A stretch of 64,000 nucleotides of DNA. Source: an uncultured Blastocatellia bacterium (lineage in GTDB: Bacteria; Acidobacteriota; Blastocatellia; HR10). How positions within the stretch are numbered: the first letter of the stretch is position 1; every line of letters starts with the position of its first letter. The stretch is from assembly GCA_937934295.1 (NCBI GenBank), contig CALHAI010000014.1, positions 62,001-126,000 on the forward strand, in the 5' to 3' direction. Made by a program: the position numbers and the translations under genes. The notes under the pieces were generated by a model. The model did no database searches, was not told where the DNA came from, and saw only the letters and a list, made by a program, of their open reading frames with translations. This document shows, in pieces, positions 1 to 10,861 of the stretch.

Positions 1-414
1 ATGCGCCTCTGTCACGGGAAGTTCCGTCGTGGTGACGCACCCGTAGACGCGCGCCGTACTGGCGAGCAGCGCGCGCGCCTTTGGCGCTCGCCGCCGCAGG
101 GCCTCCAGCAGATGGCGCGTCCCCATCACGTTCACCTCATACGTCTCTTGCGGATTCGCATCCCCTTCGGGAATGAACGCGCGCGCCGCCAGATGGTAGA
201 CGTGATCGGGACGCACCTCAGCTAGGATCGTTTCCACGCGCGCCGCATCGCGGATGTCGGCCTCAAAAAGTTTCACCTTCGCGCGCAGGGCACGGAGATT
301 CTCTGTCCGAGTGAGATCGCGCGCGAGGCCAACGACCTCGCACCCTTGCGCAAGCAGAAATTCCGCCAGATGCGAGCCCAAAAACCCCGTGATGCCCGTA
401 ATCAATACCCGCAT
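1..414 (-). CDS. NAD-dependent epimerase/dehydratase, GDP-4-dehydro-6-deoxy-mannose reductase-like (3' part beyond window)
   Basis: The first 138 codons are visible; the rest lies left of the window. The N-terminus begins MRVLITGITGFLGSHL, the GxxGxxG dinucleotide-binding loop of extended short-chain dehydrogenases, followed by the acidic residue pair of strand 4 (EADIRD) and the HLAARAF segment. The neighbour just upstream on the same strand is gmd, whose product GDP-4-dehydro-6-deoxy-mannose is the substrate of reductases of this family (RMD giving GDP-rhamnose, or Fcl giving GDP-fucose). RMD versus Fcl cannot be decided from the N-terminal part. The start is the ATG at 414; no strong Shine-Dalgarno is visible, but an extended -10 element sits about 30 bases upstream. 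Confidence 0.8.
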   Translation of the reverse strand, partial: MRVLITGITGFLGSHLAEFLLAQGCEVVGLARDLTRTENLRALRAKVKLFEADIRDAARVETILAEVRPDHVYHLAARAFIPEGDANPQETYEVNVMGTRHLLEALRRRAPKARALLASTARVYGCVTTTELPVTEAH

Positions 415-445
415 GAGCGCTTCGAGCCGATCCTCGGCAAGGGGG

Positions 446-454
446 ATTATATCA
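446..454 (-). promoter_or_regulatory. Extended -10 promoter element
   Basis: The minus strand reads TGATATAAT, a perfect extended -10 (TGnTATAAT), in the 131-base gap between gmd and the epimerase gene. No good -35 is present, as is common for extended -10 promoters. It would start transcription about 25 bases before the epimerase ATG, giving that gene its own promoter inside the polysaccharide operon. The same motif recurs at 58875-58883. Confidence 0.45.
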
Positions 455-545
455 GCTTTCGTCTCCGCCGTTGAAGCGGCCCCTTCGGGATCCCGAACAT
501 CGAAGCCTCCTTCATAGGCTAGAGGCGGGGACACGTGATCCGGCT

Positions 546-2957
<2,412 letters not shown>

Positions 2958-2974
<17 letters not shown>

Positions 2975-4352
2975 CGGACACCCGCACGAGCGTGAACGCG
3001 TCGAACCAGACGCGCCCGCGGATATAGTCGTGAAGCGGATGCGTCGGCTCGCGGCCGAGCACCAGGCGCACCGCACGCGTCTCGGCCGTCGTCACGAATT
3101 CGAGGCGCACGAGCGCCCACTCCTGGCTCGCCGCGAGCGATTCCCACCGCACGCGCATTCGGCGCGCATCCTCGGCATCGGCGACTTCGATGTACAGTCC
3201 GTTGGACGGGAGCATCCCTTGCGTCTTGTACGCGAAGCGAAGCACGTAGCGCGTCGCAGGCTCGACCACGATCTCGCGCCCGACACCCGCATACCGCACC
3301 CCCTCGCGCCCACGGAACTCCAGAACGAGCGAACGCGAATCCCCATATCCGACGCCCTCATCGATGCTGGCCGCAACGTCGCGCGAGGATGTGATCCGCC
3401 AGTCCAACCCCCCTTCGATAACCGGATACGCGAAGTCGCCGTTCCAGAAAGCCGTCGCGGGCTCTTGTCCGTGTTCCCGGCGCAGCCACTCGCGCCAGAC
3501 GCGTTCGGCCTCCGCCCATCGCCGCACGTGCACGAGTCCTCGCACCAGGCGCCGCCCGCCTTCCCGCGCGGCTTCGTCCCATCGCGGCAGCGCCCACCAC
3601 AGGGCGACGGCATCCTCCGCTCGCCCCTTCGCCAGAAGATACTCCCCGACTTTCACCGCCACCCACGAGGGACGACCTTCGGCCAAACGCCGCAGCACGG
3701 CCACATCCCCTTCGCGCACGTGCCAGATCAAATCGCACACATTCTCCACGACGTCCGGTGCCGCCTCCACAAGCTTCCACAGATGCTCAAGTGCGGCCTC
3801 CGTTCGCCCACTGCGCAACAGGAAATTGGCAAAGAGCCAGCGAGGGCGAAAATGCTGTGGGGCCAGCACGATGGCCTGCTCATACGCCCACGCCGCTTGC
3901 TCCCACTCGCCATTGGCTTCACAAGCGCGCCCCAACCCCATCCAGTAGCGCACGTCGTGGGGAGAGAGCGCGACGGCCTGGCGAAAATACGCCACGGCTT
4001 TCGGCGGATCAAAATGCGCGGGATCAAGGAGGTAGATCATCCCGAGCTGCTCGTGCACTTCCGGCGCTGTCGGGATGAATCGCAACGCTTCTTCCAACCC
4101 CTCGACGTCTTGAAAGAGCGAGGCGAGAGCATACCCGCGAAATTCGCGCACGAGGCTATGCGCCCCATAGCCGAGCAGCGCGAGCCAAACCAGAAGGAAA
4201 AGTCCACGCGCGCTGAGGGAAGAGAGGGGGAGAACCACCCCTGATGACTCTGGGGATGCCCGTATGCGCGCGAGCAGCTCAGGAAGTGCCGGGTGCGATC
4301 TCCGGCGCGTTCGTTCGTGCGAGCGTCCGGATCGGAGAAGGTGCAGAACCAT
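2958..4352 (-). CDS. TPR protein with membrane anchor and C-terminal beta-sandwich domain
   Basis: 464 residues. A hydrophobic segment at about 50-65 (GLFLLVWLALLGYGA) probably anchors it in the inner membrane, leaving the rest periplasmic. Residues about 90-200 carry TPR-type helical pairs (for example the EQLGMIYLLDP and YWMGLGRACEANGEWEQAA segments). The last 170 residues are rich in alternating strands and begin FWNGDFAYPVIEGGLDWRI, resembling carbohydrate-binding-like jelly-roll domains. Such proteins accompany Wzy polymerases in exopolysaccharide loci, where they may act in assembly or chain-length control; this role is inferred from context. The start lies 6 bases after the FecR-like stop and has no clear Shine-Dalgarno, so a later start is possible. 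Confidence 0.75.
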
Positions 4353-4358
4353 CGCGCG

Positions 4359-5042
4359 TCACCGCTGCGGCGCTACGGGGCTGACGACCTTCGATCGCTC
4401 GCCCCGAGCGACCGTCAGGGCCAGCGTCACGACGAGGGCACCGACGACAAGAGCAGGGAGCAGGACTTCTCGGCGCGCGTGCCGTGGCTGTGGGGATTGT
4501 GGGGCGACCTGCGCAGCTCCTCCCTGCAGGAGAAGCGATTGACCGGCCGCGAGCCTCCGCTCTTCGCCCTCGGCCTGGACCATCACCGGGTTTCCGAACA
4601 CGTCCACGCGAATGCTCTCTCCACGTGTGGCGACGCGATACCAATTCCCCTGTGGCGAGCGCACGAGCACGTGCCCGGACAGCACCTCCGTCGCCTCTCG
4701 CGCGCGAACCAGGATCGTCCCCTGCACGAGTTCGATCGTCCACTTGCGGTCTGCCTCTCGCACGCGCGCTTCGCTCTCTGGCAGCAGCGCAATCACCCCT
4801 GCTCCGGCTCGGAGCGCAAGGATCGCTCTCGCTTCGCGAGCCGTGCGGAGACTCCCGCCGTTGAAGACTGTGCTTCCCGAGGTCACCCGCACTCCATTCA
4901 GGAACACCGATCCATTGGCCAGCACTTCCCCTATGGGGGCGCTTCCACTCATCGCGGAGCGGGTGGCCGTCTCAGCCTTCAGGTCCCAGATGCGAGCTAC
5001 CGAGAGCAAGAGGAGCAGGACGCTTATCGCCTTTCGCTTCAT
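4359..5042 (-). CDS. FecR-domain protein, exported
   Basis: 227 residues. A cleavable-looking signal peptide at 1-23 (KRKAISVLLLLLSVARIW) is followed by a FecR-like domain: a repeated beta pattern around NGSVFLNG, SGSTVFNGGSLRT, ALLPESEARVRE and WTIELVQGTILVRA. A C-terminal hydrophobic helix at about 194-210 (EVLLPALVVGALVVTLALTV) could anchor it. Unlike true FecR it lacks an obvious cytoplasmic anti-sigma part and no sigma factor gene is adjacent, so a structural or cell-surface role in the polysaccharide operon is more likely than signalling. It is the first gene of the operon. Confidence 0.75.
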   Translation of the reverse strand: MKRKAISVLLLLLSVARIWDLKAETATRSAMSGSAPIGEVLANGSVFLNGVRVTSGSTVFNGGSLRTAREARAILALRAGAGVIALLPESEARVREADRKWTIELVQGTILVRAREATEVLSGHVLVRSPQGNWYRVATRGESIRVDVFGNPVMVQAEGEERRLAAGQSLLLQGGAAQVAPQSPQPRHARREVLLPALVVGALVVTLALTVARGERSKVVSPVAPQR

Positions 5043-5348
5043 CTGCGGCTGCCTCCATCATGCGCGCTGAATGGTCCTCTTTGGATCACGCTGCCGCCGC
5101 CCGCGCTCTTCATCCCTCAGGCTGCTCGCCACGCGGGGCCGACAAGGCGCGACACCTTGTGGGAGCGCCGACCCACTCGAGAGTATCCGTGGGCGCGCCA
5201 TATGACCGATGTGCTCGCCTCCCCACGTCCGGCATGGTATTACGAATGGGGAAGGAAAGTCAAGGCGATCTTCGACACGACCTCGCGCTCGCCCTTCCCC
5301 AGGCCGGCGCAGCGTGAGTGGGACATCGCCGGCGACCAACGGTGCGCC
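5043..5348 (-). other. Intergenic leader of the polysaccharide operon (306 bases)
   Basis: No convincing coding frame was found on either strand. The stretch lies between the end of the aminotransferase gene and the FecR gene start, both minus. It contains the promoter listed at 5234-5263 and would give a leader of about 185 bases before the FecR ATG. No known riboswitch pattern is recognised. Confidence 0.5.
5234..5263 (-). promoter_or_regulatory. Sigma70-type promoter for the FecR-TPR-wzy-gmd operon
   Basis: On the minus strand TTGACT (5258-5263) is followed after 18 bases by TACCAT (5234-5239). The -35 matches five of six consensus positions and the -10 four of six. It faces the FecR-like gene in an otherwise non-coding gap. 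Confidence 0.45.
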
Positions 5349-6665
5349 TCATCCACGCGTTCTCTCGGCGAGGAATTCAGCAAGGGCTTGGAGGAAGGCG
5401 CGCACTTCCTCAACCGTGTTGTAGTGAGCCAGCGAAGCCCGCACGCTCTCCCGAACGCCAAGCTGCCGGTGCGTCTCGACGGCGTAGTGATTGCCACCGC
5501 GCACGGCGATACGGCGGCGCTGCCACAGCCACGCGACGACCTCTCCGCTCGAGCATCCGACGACGTTGAAACTGAAAGTCGGCTCCTTCAGGTGGTCGAA
5601 CTCCGGCTCATGGGCCCCGTAGAGCGTCACGCCCTCGAGCGCGCGCAGTCCCGGCGTTCCGTCCACCCCATCGAGCATCGCCCGCACCAGTTCGTGCTCA
5701 TACTGGCGAATGGCCTGCTGTCCCAAGCGCACCCATCGGCGTCGGTCCGACGGCGTCCCCGGAATCGAAGTCGGGAAACACTGGCGCCCCAACCACGCGA
5801 GATATTCGACGACCTCGAGGATTGGCGCGAAATCCGCCGGATTCCGAAACCCCCACTCCCAACTCTCCGGCGGACGCTCAGGAGCCGGAGTGAGTTTATA
5901 ATGCGGGAGCCGCAGGATCGCTTCGTTGGCATACGCCCAGCTCAATCCGCGCTGGGCGAAGATCTTGTAACTGGAGAAGACGTACGCATCAGCGCCGACG
6001 GACTGCACATCCACAGGTCCATGTGGGACGAAATGCACGCCGTCCACGATAAGCCACGCTTCGGGTGCGGCGCGGTGAAGCACATGGCGAATCTCCCGAA
6101 GGGGGTTCTCCGCACCGAGCACGTTCGAAGCGTGAGAGACGGCGACGACGCGCACGCGAGCGTCGGCAAGCGATTCCAAATGGTTGAGGTCCATGGTACC
6201 CGTTTTCGGATCGAAGCGCACAAGCTGAACGTCCAATTGCTTCGAAGGCAGAGAGGCCGCCGTCGTTCGCCAGGGATCCACGTTGGCGTTGTGATCGGTC
6301 GCCGAGATGAGGATACGACTCCGGTCCGGAAGCGCTGGGAGGATCGCTTCCGCGAGTCGCCGCAAGATGGCCGTCGCCGATTCGCCAGTGAAGAGCTGTT
6401 CGGGCGAGGGCGCGTTGAGGAGATCGGCGACAGCCGCGCGCGCTTCGGCGACTACCTCGTCCGCCCATCGCGAATCCGGGAAGTCGCCGCCCCCATAGGA
6501 GCTGAGACGCGAGGCCCGCTCGAGGGCGGCGTGCGCGGACTTGAGCACCAAGCTCCCCGCTCCGCTGTCGAAGAAGATGCGCGCCATGCCTCGGCTGTCT
6601 TCGGAGACATACCAGAATTTCTCCCGAATCGCCGCTTGCAGCGCGCTGGAGAGGAGTGCGTTCAT
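5349..6665 (-). CDS. Class V aminotransferase, cysteine desulfurase-like protein
   Basis: 438 residues of the PLP-dependent fold-type I family. The Schiff-base lysine is in FSSYKIFAQRG, and VDGVHFVPHGPVDV supplies the PLP-ring aspartate and histidine. The C-terminal RGGNHYAVETHRQLG resembles the subgroup annotated as VC1184-type cysteine desulfurase-like proteins rather than IscS/SufS, and no suf or isc gene is nearby. The substrate is unknown. Two in-frame ATGs occur; the second (6665) is chosen because the Shine-Dalgarno AAAGGAGG abuts the first ATG and is well spaced for the second. Divergent from the GTPase gene. Confidence 0.8.
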   Translation of the reverse strand: MNALLSSALQAAIREKFWYVSEDSRGMARIFFDSGAGSLVLKSAHAALERASRLSSYGGGDFPDSRWADEVVAEARAAVADLLNAPSPEQLFTGESATAILRRLAEAILPALPDRSRILISATDHNANVDPWRTTAASLPSKQLDVQLVRFDPKTGTMDLNHLESLADARVRVVAVSHASNVLGAENPLREIRHVLHRAAPEAWLIVDGVHFVPHGPVDVQSVGADAYVFSSYKIFAQRGLSWAYANEAILRLPHYKLTPAPERPPESWEWGFRNPADFAPILEVVEYLAWLGRQCFPTSIPGTPSDRRRWVRLGQQAIRQYEHELVRAMLDGVDGTPGLRALEGVTLYGAHEPEFDHLKEPTFSFNVVGCSSGEVVAWLWQRRRIAVRGGNHYAVETHRQLGVRESVRASLAHYNTVEEVRAFLQALAEFLAERTRG

Positions 6666-6724
6666 CCCCATCCTCCTTTTGCCGTGTTTCGGCCGGATGT
6701 AAAAGGCGTCCCGGTGACGCGGCT

Positions 6725-6733
6725 TGGTATAAT
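6725..6733 (+). promoter_or_regulatory. Extended -10 promoter element
   Basis: TGGTATAAT is a perfect extended -10 in the divergent gap, 52 bases before the GTPase start. There is no recognisable -35. It is oriented towards the GTPase gene. Confidence 0.5.
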
Positions 6734-6784
6734 ATGCCCGGAAAGGCGCTCCATGAGGGGCTTGGCTCTAGAGAGGAGGTCGCG

Positions 6785-7789
6785 ATGCCGGCCAATCTGA
6801 CGCCGGAATATCTGGAGGCCGAGCGGAAGTTTCGCGCGGCGACTACGCGTGAGGAGAAGCTCGCCGCGCTCGAAGAGATGCTCGCCACTATCCCCAAGCA
6901 CAAGGGGACTGAGAAGATGCAAGCCGACATCCGTCGGCGCATCGCGAAGCTCCGACAGGAGGCGGGACGGCGACCGAGCACGGCCCGACATAAGCCCTTC
7001 TTTTACATCGAGAAGGAGGGGGCTGGGCAAGTTGTGCTCGTCGGCCCGCCCAACTCTGGGAAATCGTCGCTTCTGGCTCGCTTGACGCATGCCGCGCCTG
7101 AGATCGCCGCGTATCCGTTCACGACGCGACTGCCCATGCCCGGCATGATGGAGTTCGAGAACGTGCAGATTCAGCTCGTGGACATGCCGCCGCTCGCCCC
7201 TTCCTATACTGAGCCCTGGATGCTGGCGCTGGTGCGTCAGGCCGATGCCGCGCTGCTTGTGTTCGATCTCGCAGACGATGATGTGCTCACGAAGATCGAA
7301 GAGACGTTGCTTCTCCTGGACCAAGCGAACATTCATCTCCGCTCACCTTCGCCCACTGATTCTTCCCCGGCGTTTGAAGGCGGGCGGACGTCGGCGCCCA
7401 AACGCGCTCTGGTTCTCGGCACGAAGTTCGATCTGCCCGGCGCGCGTGAAAACATGGAGCTTGTGCGGGAGTGGCTCGGCGAGCGCTTTCGCCTGCTGCC
7501 GGTCTCGGCTCAAACGGGGGAGAATCTGGAGGTGCTCCGTCGCGAAGTCTACGACCTGTTGGGGATCATCCGCGTCTACACGAAGGAGCCGGGGAAGAAG
7601 CCGGACCTGACTGCCCCCTTCGTGCTCAAGCGCGGGAGCACCGTCGCCGACATCGCGCGCGCGATCCATCGGGACTTCGTCGAGCGCCTGAAGTACGCGC
7701 GCATCTGGGGGATCGGAAAATTCGATGGTCAGCTCGTCCACCGCGATCACGTGCTCGAAGACGGGGATATCCTTGAGCTTCACGTGTGA
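6785..7789 (+). CDS. DRG-family (OBG-HflX superfamily) GTPase with TGS domain
   Basis: 334 residues. An N-terminal helical region (1-65) is followed by a GTPase domain: G1 GPPNSGKS at 87-94, candidate G2 threonines in YPFTTR (110-115), G3 position VDMPP at 132-136, G4 as TKFD (213-216) instead of NKxD, and SAQ at 241-243. The TGS domain spans about 272-334. This layout matches the DRG group, which is associated with ribosomes and translation in other organisms. The G3 box lacks the usual glycine (DMPP for DxxG). The ATG at 6785 has a strong GAGAGGAGGT Shine-Dalgarno; the in-frame ORF extends upstream but without support. Confidence 0.85.
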   Translation: MPANLTPEYLEAERKFRAATTREEKLAALEEMLATIPKHKGTEKMQADIRRRIAKLRQEAGRRPSTARHKPFFYIEKEGAGQVVLVGPPNSGKSSLLARLTHAAPEIAAYPFTTRLPMPGMMEFENVQIQLVDMPPLAPSYTEPWMLALVRQADAALLVFDLADDDVLTKIEETLLLLDQANIHLRSPSPTDSSPAFEGGRTSAPKRALVLGTKFDLPGARENMELVREWLGERFRLLPVSAQTGENLEVLRREVYDLLGIIRVYTKEPGKKPDLTAPFVLKRGSTVADIARAIHRDFVERLKYARIWGIGKFDGQLVHRDHVLEDGDILELHV

Positions 7790-7821
7790 TCTCGCGCGCC
7801 TTCCCTCACCGGCCTCAGCCG

Positions 7822-8322
7822 TCACCGCGATTCTCGTTCCTCGTGCTCCCGGGGTTCGCTCAGCTCGGGCGCCGTCACAGGAGTCGTCGAACGAATCTCC
7901 GGATGCCGAATATGCGCGCCGAGATTCGCCGTTCGACCGATCAAGCCTCCCGCGATGAGCGCGAGCGCGAGGACGAGCCATCCATATCCCCGAGACCATG
8001 ACTCCGCATGGCGAAAGCGCACGAGCCCCGCGAGCGCGACCGCTCCCAGAGCGAGCATGGCGATGAGCGCGGGTAAGGCCGCCGCCTCATGCTCCTCGAT
8101 GGTCGCCTCGGAGACTCCCGAAAGACCTCGGATCAACTCCTCCGCCGGTTCTCCACTCAAGTAAGCGGGAAGCGTCAAAACGGCCATCAGCACGAAAACG
8201 CCCAGACCGAGCGCGCGCCATTCCGGTTTCCTCGTGAGCGCCACAAGATAGATCACTATGCCGAACCAAATGCCGATGACCGGAATGTGATTGAGCAACA
8301 AATGCACATGCGCCGGATTCAT
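7822..8322 (-). CDS. Small membrane protein with four predicted helices (DUF2231-like)
   Basis: 166 residues with four hydrophobic segments at about 10-28, 37-55, 85-103 and 114-131. The N-terminus MNPAHVHLLLNHIPVIG has histidines at the start of helix 1, a pattern seen in DUF2231-like membrane proteins where they may bind heme or metal; further histidines follow at GAHIRHPE after helix 4. The function is unknown. The ATG at 8322 follows an ACAGGAGGACG Shine-Dalgarno. Convergent with the GTPase gene with only 32 bases between them. Confidence 0.65.
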   Translation of the reverse strand: MNPAHVHLLLNHIPVIGIWFGIVIYLVALTRKPEWRALGLGVFVLMAVLTLPAYLSGEPAEELIRGLSGVSEATIEEHEAAALPALIAMLALGAVALAGLVRFRHAESWSRGYGWLVLALALIAGGLIGRTANLGAHIRHPEIRSTTPVTAPELSEPREHEERESR

Positions 8323-8363
8323 TCGCCCGTCCTCCTGTTCCAATCTCGCCAAACGAAAGGGAG

Positions 8364-8394
8364 AGTATAGCCCGATCGTTGCCGGAGCGGTCAA
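8364..8394 (-). promoter_or_regulatory. Promoter for the four-helix membrane protein
   Basis: On the minus strand TTGACC (8389-8394) and TATACT (8364-8369) are separated by 19 bases, 42 bases before the ATG. Both boxes match five of six consensus positions; the spacer is slightly long. Confidence 0.45.
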
Positions 8395-8423
8395 GCGCGC
8401 CTCCTCTCCTGCCGCGCTTCCCT

Positions 8424-8453
8424 TGCTCGCCGCTTTCCCCCTCGCGTAGAATG
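8424..8453 (+). promoter_or_regulatory. Promoter for ruvC
   Basis: TTGCTC (8424-8429), an 18-base spacer and TAGAAT (8448-8453), 49 bases before the ruvC ATG. The -10 matches five of six consensus bases; the -35 is weak. Confidence 0.4.
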
Positions 8454-8502
8454 CTCCCCTGGTCGGCCCTTTCCTGGGGGAGGGGAACCGGAGGCGCGGC
8501 CT

Positions 8503-9012
8503 ATGCGAATCCTCGGCGTTGATCCGGGTAGCGAGAGGACCGGCTACGGCGTCATCGAGACGGATGGTCGGACATATCGGCTCGTCGAAAGCGGCGTCGT
8601 TCGCCCACCCCGCAATCGCCCCTTCGCGCAGAAGCTCCTCTACATCGCCGAGCGCCTTCAAGGGGTCTTGGAGCGCCTGCGGCCAGACGCCGTCGCATTG
8701 GAGGAAGCCTTCGCCGCGATCAATCCCAAGAGCGCGCTCAAGCTCGGGCACGTGCGCGGTGTGGTGTTGCTGCTGGCGGCGCGGGCGGGCGTGCCCGTTT
8801 ATGAATATTCGCCGCTGGAGGTGAAGAGCGCGACCGTCGGATATGGCCGCGCCGAGAAGCTTCAAGTCCAACGTATGGTGGCCGCCCTTCTCGAGCTTCC
8901 CGAAGTTCCCGAGCCGCATGATGTCGCCGATGCGCTGGCCGTCGCCATCTGTCATGCTCACCATCTGGGCGTTCTTCTGCGCTCCTGGCGATCGCGTCAA
9001 ACGCCGTCGTGA
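8503..9012 (+). CDS. ruvC: Crossover junction endodeoxyribonuclease RuvC
   Basis: 169 residues, normal length. RuvC resolves Holliday junctions during recombinational repair. The acidic active site is intact: Asp7 in ILGVDPG, Glu67/68 in ALEEAF, and the aspartate pair in PHDVADALAVAICH. The basic GYGRAEKLQVQRMV segment matches the family's DNA-contacting region. The ATG follows a GGAGG 9 bases upstream. ruvA and ruvB are not adjacent in this window. Confidence 0.95.
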   Translation: MRILGVDPGSERTGYGVIETDGRTYRLVESGVVRPPRNRPFAQKLLYIAERLQGVLERLRPDAVALEEAFAAINPKSALKLGHVRGVVLLLAARAGVPVYEYSPLEVKSATVGYGRAEKLQVQRMVAALLELPEVPEPHDVADALAVAICHAHHLGVLLRSWRSRQTPS

Positions 9013-9045
9013 ACGATCCTTCTGCTGGCGCGTCCGTTAGCCTTC

Positions 9046-9054
9046 TGATAGAAT
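9046..9054 (+). promoter_or_regulatory. Extended -10 element before the ferredoxin gene
   Basis: TGATAGAAT matches the extended -10 consensus with one substitution (TAGAAT for TATAAT), 31 bases before the ATG. No -35 is visible. Confidence 0.4.
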
Positions 9055-9085
9055 CCCCCTTCGGTGCGAGACCAGGAGGACGAGT

Positions 9086-9556
9086 ATGCGAGTTCTCGAT
9101 GTCGTCAAGGCTATCGCGCAAGGACTGGCGACGACCTTTCGTCATCTGCCGGATCGCGTGACGACGCAATATCCGGACGAGCCGGTCCGGTTGGAGCGAC
9201 GGTTTCGCGGCCAGCACATCTTGCATGTGGATGAGAACGGGCGCGAGAAGTGCGTCGCGTGCTTCCTCTGCGCCATCGCCTGTCCGGCCGATGCCATCTA
9301 TATCGAGGCTGCGGAGGATTTGCGACCTTATCCCGAGCGGATCGGCGTGGACATTCGCTACGCCCGCGTCTACGACATCGATTACGGGAAGTGCATCTTC
9401 TGTGGCTTTTGCGAGGAGGCGTGTCCCAAGGACGCGATCACCATGGGGCCGAATTTCGAACTGGCGTGGTATACGCGCGAGGACATGATCAAGCATAAGG
9501 AGGATCTGCTCGTCACCCGCCAGCGCGTCTCTCCACACCTGGAGATTGCTCCATAG
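9086..9556 (+). CDS. nuoI: NuoI-like 2x[4Fe-4S] ferredoxin subunit
   Basis: 156 residues. Two complete 4Fe-4S motifs are present, CVACFLCAIACP at about residues 56-67 and CIFCGFCEEACP at about 102-113, in the arrangement of NADH-quinone oxidoreductase chain I (NuoI), with the flanking FRGQHIL and YDIDYGKC segments typical of that subunit. NuoI passes electrons between the peripheral and membrane arms of complex I. The gene is alone: ruvC is upstream and mreB is convergent, so either complex I genes are dispersed or this is a paralogue. Shine-Dalgarno AGGAGG, ATG at 9086. Confidence 0.85.
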   Translation: MRVLDVVKAIAQGLATTFRHLPDRVTTQYPDEPVRLERRFRGQHILHVDENGREKCVACFLCAIACPADAIYIEAAEDLRPYPERIGVDIRYARVYDIDYGKCIFCGFCEEACPKDAITMGPNFELAWYTREDMIKHKEDLLVTRQRVSPHLEIAP

Positions 9557-9562
9557 CCGATT

Positions 9563-9580
9563 CTCTCCGACGCCGGAGAG
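9563..9580. terminator. Hairpin between convergent nuoI and mreB
   Basis: A perfect 7-bp GC-rich stem, CTCTCCG and CGGAGAG, with a 4-base loop lies in the 62-base convergent gap. It has no T-tract on either side, so it would be a non-canonical terminator or act as a 3' end barrier for both genes. Confidence 0.35.
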
Positions 9581-9618
9581 GAGAGCGGCAGTTGCTCTTC
9601 GCCACAAGCGGCGCACGA

Positions 9619-10707
9619 TCACCGCGCGGTGCCATAGATTGGTTCCCCTTCATTCATCCACTCGGCGTCTTCATCCTCGCATCGGAAATGCTCGAGCCAT
9701 ATGGGGTCTTCGAGCACGTAGCCAAGGCCCAAGGCGACCGACTCCAGGGGAGTCTCCGCGCGGAAGATCGGGATGCCCAGCTCCTGCTGAAATCGCGCAT
9801 CCAAATCACGTAGGAGCGATCCGCCACCTGTCAGCGTGATGCCTGTCGCGCAGAGATCGGCGGCCGTCTCCGGCGACAGACGCTCCAGCATAAGGCGCAC
9901 GCCCTGAAGGATCGTCTCCACCGGCCCGTTCAGGACGGTGAAGACCTCATCGCTCGTGAGTACGATCTCACACGGCGCTCCCGTATGCGCCTTCTTCCCG
10001 GCGACGGTCATCTGGCGGGCGGGCGTTCGAGGGAGTGCTGCGCCCAGGCTGATCTTAATCATCTCAGCCATCTGTTCGCTCACGATCACCCCATAGCGCT
10101 TCAGCACGTATTCGCTGATGGCCTGGTCCATGGCAATGCCCGCGACATTCAAGGAATACGCGGCGATCAGTCCGGAAGTGGTGACGAGGCTGATGTCCGT
10201 GGTCCCCCCGCCGATGTCCACAATGAGGCTCGCCTGGCCATTCTGCGCGAGCGCTCCAGCACCCAGCGCAGCCGCTATCCCATCTTCGATGAGGATCGTG
10301 TGAAAGCCACCGGCTCGGTGCGCCGCTTCTCGAAGTGCGCGCCGTTCGACATAGGTGGAGACGCTCGGCGTACCCAGTACCAGACGTGGAAAGACCCATG
10401 CGCGCAATCGGTAGCCCAAGGCCCGTTCCAGCAGGCCACGCAGCAGCTTTTCCGCCAGCTCATAGTCGGCCACGACGCCCGATCGCATGGGACAATGCAC
10501 GGCGACCTCCCGCGGCTCACGGCCGAGCATGCTCACAGCTTCGCGTCCAAGGGCAATGACGCGGCCATCGGTGCGATCCACGGCAATGGCTGTCGGCTCC
10601 ATGAGCACGATCCCGCGATGTCGCACGTAGATGAGCGTGTTCACCGTCCCCAGATCAACCGCCACATTCGGCGCCAGCACCTGTTCGATTCGCTCCCAGA
10701 TCATCAT
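9619..10707 (-). CDS. mreB: Rod-shape determining protein MreB (actin-like)
   Basis: 362 residues of the MreB/Mbl actin fold. Phosphate-binding loops are visible as VDLGTVNTLIYV near residue 17 and VDIGGGTTDISLV in the middle, with the adenosine motif TGGGSLLRDLD near the C-terminus. MreB forms filaments under the inner membrane that guide peptidoglycan synthesis. The first loop has Val where most MreBs have Ala (DLGTAN). mreC and mreD are not adjacent, so this may be a second MreB. The ATG-ATG at 10707 follows a GCGAGGAGG Shine-Dalgarno; a longer in-frame start lacks one. Confidence 0.9.
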   Translation of the reverse strand: MMIWERIEQVLAPNVAVDLGTVNTLIYVRHRGIVLMEPTAIAVDRTDGRVIALGREAVSMLGREPREVAVHCPMRSGVVADYELAEKLLRGLLERALGYRLRAWVFPRLVLGTPSVSTYVERRALREAAHRAGGFHTILIEDGIAAALGAGALAQNGQASLIVDIGGGTTDISLVTTSGLIAAYSLNVAGIAMDQAISEYVLKRYGVIVSEQMAEMIKISLGAALPRTPARQMTVAGKKAHTGAPCEIVLTSDEVFTVLNGPVETILQGVRLMLERLSPETAADLCATGITLTGGGSLLRDLDARFQQELGIPIFRAETPLESVALGLGYVLEDPIWLEHFRCEDEDAEWMNEGEPIYGTAR

Positions 10708-10804
10708 CGGCCTCCTCGCATCTCTGTTCTTCAACTACCACCCACTTAGATGCCCATCCGGGAGATTCCGTTTCGGGAAATTTGTAAACCAGCTTTTTCT
10801 CCTG

Positions 10805-10834
10805 TTGACCCGCTCGCGCCACGAGTGCTATGCT
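10805..10834 (+). promoter_or_regulatory. Promoter of the cobalamin uptake operon
   Basis: TTGACC (10805-10810), an 18-base spacer and TATGCT (10829-10834). It sits directly before the cobalamin riboswitch, so the RNA would start near 10841 with a leader of about 258 bases. Confidence 0.6.
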
Positions 10835-10861
10835 TCTTCTCCGTTGCAAGGTTCTTTCACA

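Noticed and set aside
4293-6800. 835-codon open frame on the plus strand
   Set aside because: It runs antisense through the FecR-like gene and the aminotransferase gene, has no domain motif, and reflects the high GC content with few stops.
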